Source: Planctomycetales bacterium (GTDB lineage: Bacteria; Planctomycetota; Phycisphaerae; SM23-33). Taken from it: a stretch of DNA of 7,691 bases. The translations under genes and the position numbers were made by a program. Positions 6,636 through 7,691 of the stretch are shown piece by piece. Within the stretch, counting starts at the first letter, position 1. Each line of letters begins with the position of its first letter. The stretch is taken from contig DAOVFI010000109.1 in assembly GCA_030673005.1 (NCBI GenBank), positions 1-7,691 of the forward strand. Reading direction: 5' to 3'. The notes under the pieces are model-generated. The model searched no databases. It saw only the letters and a list, made by a program, of their open reading frames with translations, and was not told where the DNA came from.

Positions 6636-6727
6636 TTTGCAGGGATACATGGGATGCAGGGGATAGTTGGTCGTTTGAAAAAAACAAGAAAAATACTTAT
6701 CCCCTGCATCTCCTGCATCCCTGCAAA
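6636..6727. repeat. 30-bp inverted repeat of GCAGGGAT units between divergent genes
   Basis: The arms 6636-6665 and 6698-6727 are reverse complements at 27 of 30 positions, with a 32-base A-rich loop. Each arm is itself built from two related units (GCAGGGAT and GCAGGGGAT, about 16 bases apart). The 341-base gap between the DnaJ and small acidic genes (6526-6866) otherwise holds the two divergent promoters and AT-rich DNA with no ORF that I believe. Confidence 0.8.
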
Positions 6728-6802
6728 TATTTTCTCGCAATCCCCATAATCGGGTCGTCGGGACGCATTCGACACTTGGAAAAATTCTTAATATTTTCTT
6801 CT

Positions 6803-6833
6803 TGCTTTCATAGCGCAAACTGTTGATATAATA
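6803..6833 (+). promoter_or_regulatory. Extended -10 promoter for the small acidic gene
   Basis: A perfect TATAAT at 6828-6833 is preceded by TG at 6825-6826, the extended -10 signature. The nearest -35-like word is TTGCTT at 6803-6808, with a long 19-base spacer. Transcription would begin near 6840. Confidence 0.55.
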
Positions 6834-6866
6834 GTGTATTGGGTATTCATATCTAACTGACCATTC

Positions 6867-7130
6867 ATGGAGGTCTGGTCGCGAATCTGGGACAGGGAAG
6901 ATCGGTCTGGAGGGACCGTCGTGTCAATCAGAGAGGAAGGATTTTTTCGAGGCTATCGGCCGGGCATGTTCAGCGTGCCCGACGAAGAGGACGAGCAGGC
7001 CGAGGTCGTCCGGTTGGCGAATGTGGAGATTTACGCCAAACGGGTCAGGGCCGGGCTACCCATCTTCAGAGATTCACCGGAGCCGTCGTCCGTCGTCGGT
7101 ATCGGCAGTTCGGGACACGTTGCCACTTAA
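6867..7130 (+). CDS. Small unrecognised acidic protein
   Basis: An 87-residue reading frame I cannot name. It has an acidic patch (PDEEDEQAE, 38-46), then an amphipathic segment LANVEIYAKRVRAGLPIF (50-67), and a Ser/Gly-rich end; there is no signal peptide or membrane span. Two starts compete. The ATG at 6867 has no Shine-Dalgarno upstream. The in-frame GTG at 6921 has GGAGGG six bases before it and would give a 69-residue protein starting at SIREEGFFRGY. I favour the GTG on the ribosome binding site, and list the longer form because nothing excludes it. A well-placed extended -10 promoter precedes it. After the TAA at 7128 the same frame stays open for a further 151 codons, through the tRNA gene; I take that as chance. 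Confidence 0.55.
   Translation: MEVWSRIWDREDRSGGTVVSIREEGFFRGYRPGMFSVPDEEDEQAEVVRLANVEIYAKRVRAGLPIFRDSPEPSSVVGIGSSGHVAT
6909..6914 (+). promoter_or_regulatory. Ribosome binding site deciding the GTG start at 6921
   Basis: GGAGGG lies six bases upstream of an in-frame GTG, the strongest Shine-Dalgarno match I noticed in the window. It argues for the shorter, 69-residue form of the small acidic protein. Confidence 0.5.
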
Positions 7131-7331
7131 AAGGCCGAAAAGCGCGAGAAAAAGGCTTATGCGGCACAGGTCGCAGCAGTAGTAGTTTGTCTTTTACGGT
7201 TCGCGTCTTTTGCGGTGGCCGAAACTATTGGACAGACCAGGGAGCAGTCCCGGCCGAACCATACCTGCCTGAAGTGCTTTTTCTGCGCTCAATACTCTAA
7301 AAACACCCCCTGTTCCATCCTGCCGACATGC
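7131..7331. other. Intergenic region without a supported gene
   Basis: Between the small acidic gene and the tRNA promoter I see no RNA gene I can name and no repeat. A GTG-started frame (7215-7583) crosses the tRNA and is treated as a shadow. Minor features are a direct GGCCGAA repeat (about 7217 and 7252) and a small GGGA-GCAG-TCCC hairpin between them. Confidence 0.5.
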
Positions 7332-7361
7332 TTGACAGGGGCCTTATCGAGGTGTTACCGT
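7332..7361 (+). promoter_or_regulatory. Probable tRNA-Arg promoter
   Basis: A perfect TTGACA (-35) lies at 7332-7337. Eighteen bases later comes TACCGT (7356-7361), a weak -10 carrying the extended TG at 7353-7354. Transcription would start near 7368, about 40 bases before the mature tRNA. An 8-bp perfect inverted repeat (ATAGACGT at 7366-7373 and ACGTCTAT at 7393-7400) would then form a stem in the 5' leader, seven bases before the tRNA. Confidence 0.5.
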
Positions 7362-7407
7362 GCCAATAGACGTAAAATACCAAGAATTCAATACGTCTAT
7401 AAACTAT

Positions 7408-7481
7408 GCGCCCGTAGCTCAATTGGACAGAGCATCGGTCTTCGGAACCGAGGGTTACAGGTTCGAGTCCTGTCGGGCGTG
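7408..7481 (+). tRNA. tRNA-Arg (anticodon UCG)
   Basis: A complete 74-base cloverleaf can be drawn by hand. The acceptor stem GCGCCCG (7408-7414) pairs with CGGGCGT (7474-7480), ending in one G-U pair. The D stem is GCTC/GAGC. The anticodon stem TCGGT/ACCGA (7435-7439, 7447-7451) encloses the loop CTTCGGA with anticodon TCG at 7442-7444, which reads CGA and possibly other CGN arginine codons. A five-base variable loop and T stem ACAGG/CCTGT with loop TTCGAGT complete it. The discriminator base is G (7481) and the CCA end is not encoded, so it must be added after transcription. There is no intron. Confidence 0.95.
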
Positions 7482-7691
7482 TTAGTATTTACAAGGGTTT
7501 ACGTTCACTCCTTGGCTCACTGCGTTCATTTTGTTGGCACAGTTTTTGGTACATTTGAAAGCGGAATTGATCTAACAAGATAGCCCGGCCGTGATGAAGG
7601 GGCCGGTGTTTGACGTGCGGAGCCCGGAACGTCGAGGCATCAACGCTGTGAGCCTGCTGGTTGCGGTTGGGACGAGATCATCTGTTCGTGG
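7482..7691. other. tRNA downstream flank; no supported gene, possible ORF at the edge
   Basis: Right after the tRNA the DNA is AT-richer and contains two imperfect copies of a 12-base unit (TTGGCACAGTTT, TTGGTACATTTG). A GC-rich hairpin CCGGCC/GGCCGG sits at 7585-7590 and 7601-7606. A plus-strand frame from GTG 7591 or ATG 7594 (MKGPVFDVRSPERRGINAVS) stays open to the window end, but it has no ribosome binding site, starts inside that hairpin and cannot be named. A minus-strand frame is also open from the edge for about 39 codons. I cannot choose between a gene start, a gene end and non-coding DNA. Confidence 0.3.

Noticed and set aside
5671..6666. Plus-strand ORF of 331 codons opposite the DnaJ gene
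   Set aside because: Antisense shadow; the opposite strand encodes an intact J domain with HPD and both client domains.
6526..6687. N-terminal extension of DnaJ by 54 residues
   Set aside because: It would require translation starting upstream of the promoter elements and inside the inverted repeat, and J-domain proteins of this type start within a few residues of the DYY motif.
7200..7262. Possible SRP or other small structured RNA around GGGAGCAGTCCC
   Set aside because: The conserved SRP core (GGAAG and AGCAGCC context) is not present in the right order, and no other RNA family could be matched by eye.
7215..7583. 122-codon ORF crossing the tRNA
   Set aside because: Its middle (CARSSIGQSIGLRNRGLQVR) is simply the translation of the tRNA-Arg gene, a frequent false call.

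Overview
The window looks like a piece of a GC-rich bacterial chromosome with AT-rich intergenic DNA full of palindromic repeats. It carries a compact glycogen/alpha-glucan gene block, a heat-shock cochaperone operon and a tRNA-Arg gene. Shine-Dalgarno sequences are weak or absent before several good starts, and the tRNA gene does not encode its CCA end. Together with the glucan gene set and the many CCTGCC/GGCAGG palindromes this suggests a Planctomycetota-type organism (Phycisphaerae-like). That placement is an impression from reading, not a database result.

Layout. Positions 1-158 hold the last 51 codons of a gene whose tail resembles a GT4-type glycosyltransferase. A repeat block follows (152-286). 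Then come a GH57 alpha-amylase-type glycoside hydrolase (339-1511) and an archaeal/bacterial-type glycogen debranching enzyme (1585-3663) on the same strand. A 169-bp long-hairpin element (3669-3837) separates these from an unrecognised 411-residue exported or membrane protein (3850-5085). A second, inverted copy of the first repeat (5166-5217) closes the block. On the other strand lies a two-gene operon read leftwards: a zinc-finger-less DnaJ/CbpA-type Hsp40 (5557-6525), coupled by a GTGA overlap to a small two-span membrane protein (5207-5560). It has a good sigma70-like promoter and a probable terminator. Past a divergent intergenic region with a 30-bp inverted repeat come a small unrecognised acidic protein (6867-7130), a tRNA-Arg(UCG) at 7408-7481 with its own promoter, and about 210 bases with no supported gene.

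How the genes fit together. A GT4 synthase, a GH57 enzyme and an amylo-alpha-1,6-glucosidase form a plausible set for making, trimming and debranching a storage alpha-glucan. The 411-residue protein and the DnaJ-coupled membrane protein have no function I can assign. The most unusual structural feature is that intergenic repeats sit directly at gene ends: the two 52-bp inverted copies supply the stop codons of the genes they abut, and the third element is an almost continuous long hairpin between GDE and its neighbour. I found no CRISPR array, transposase, toxin-antitoxin pair or clearly new defence system.
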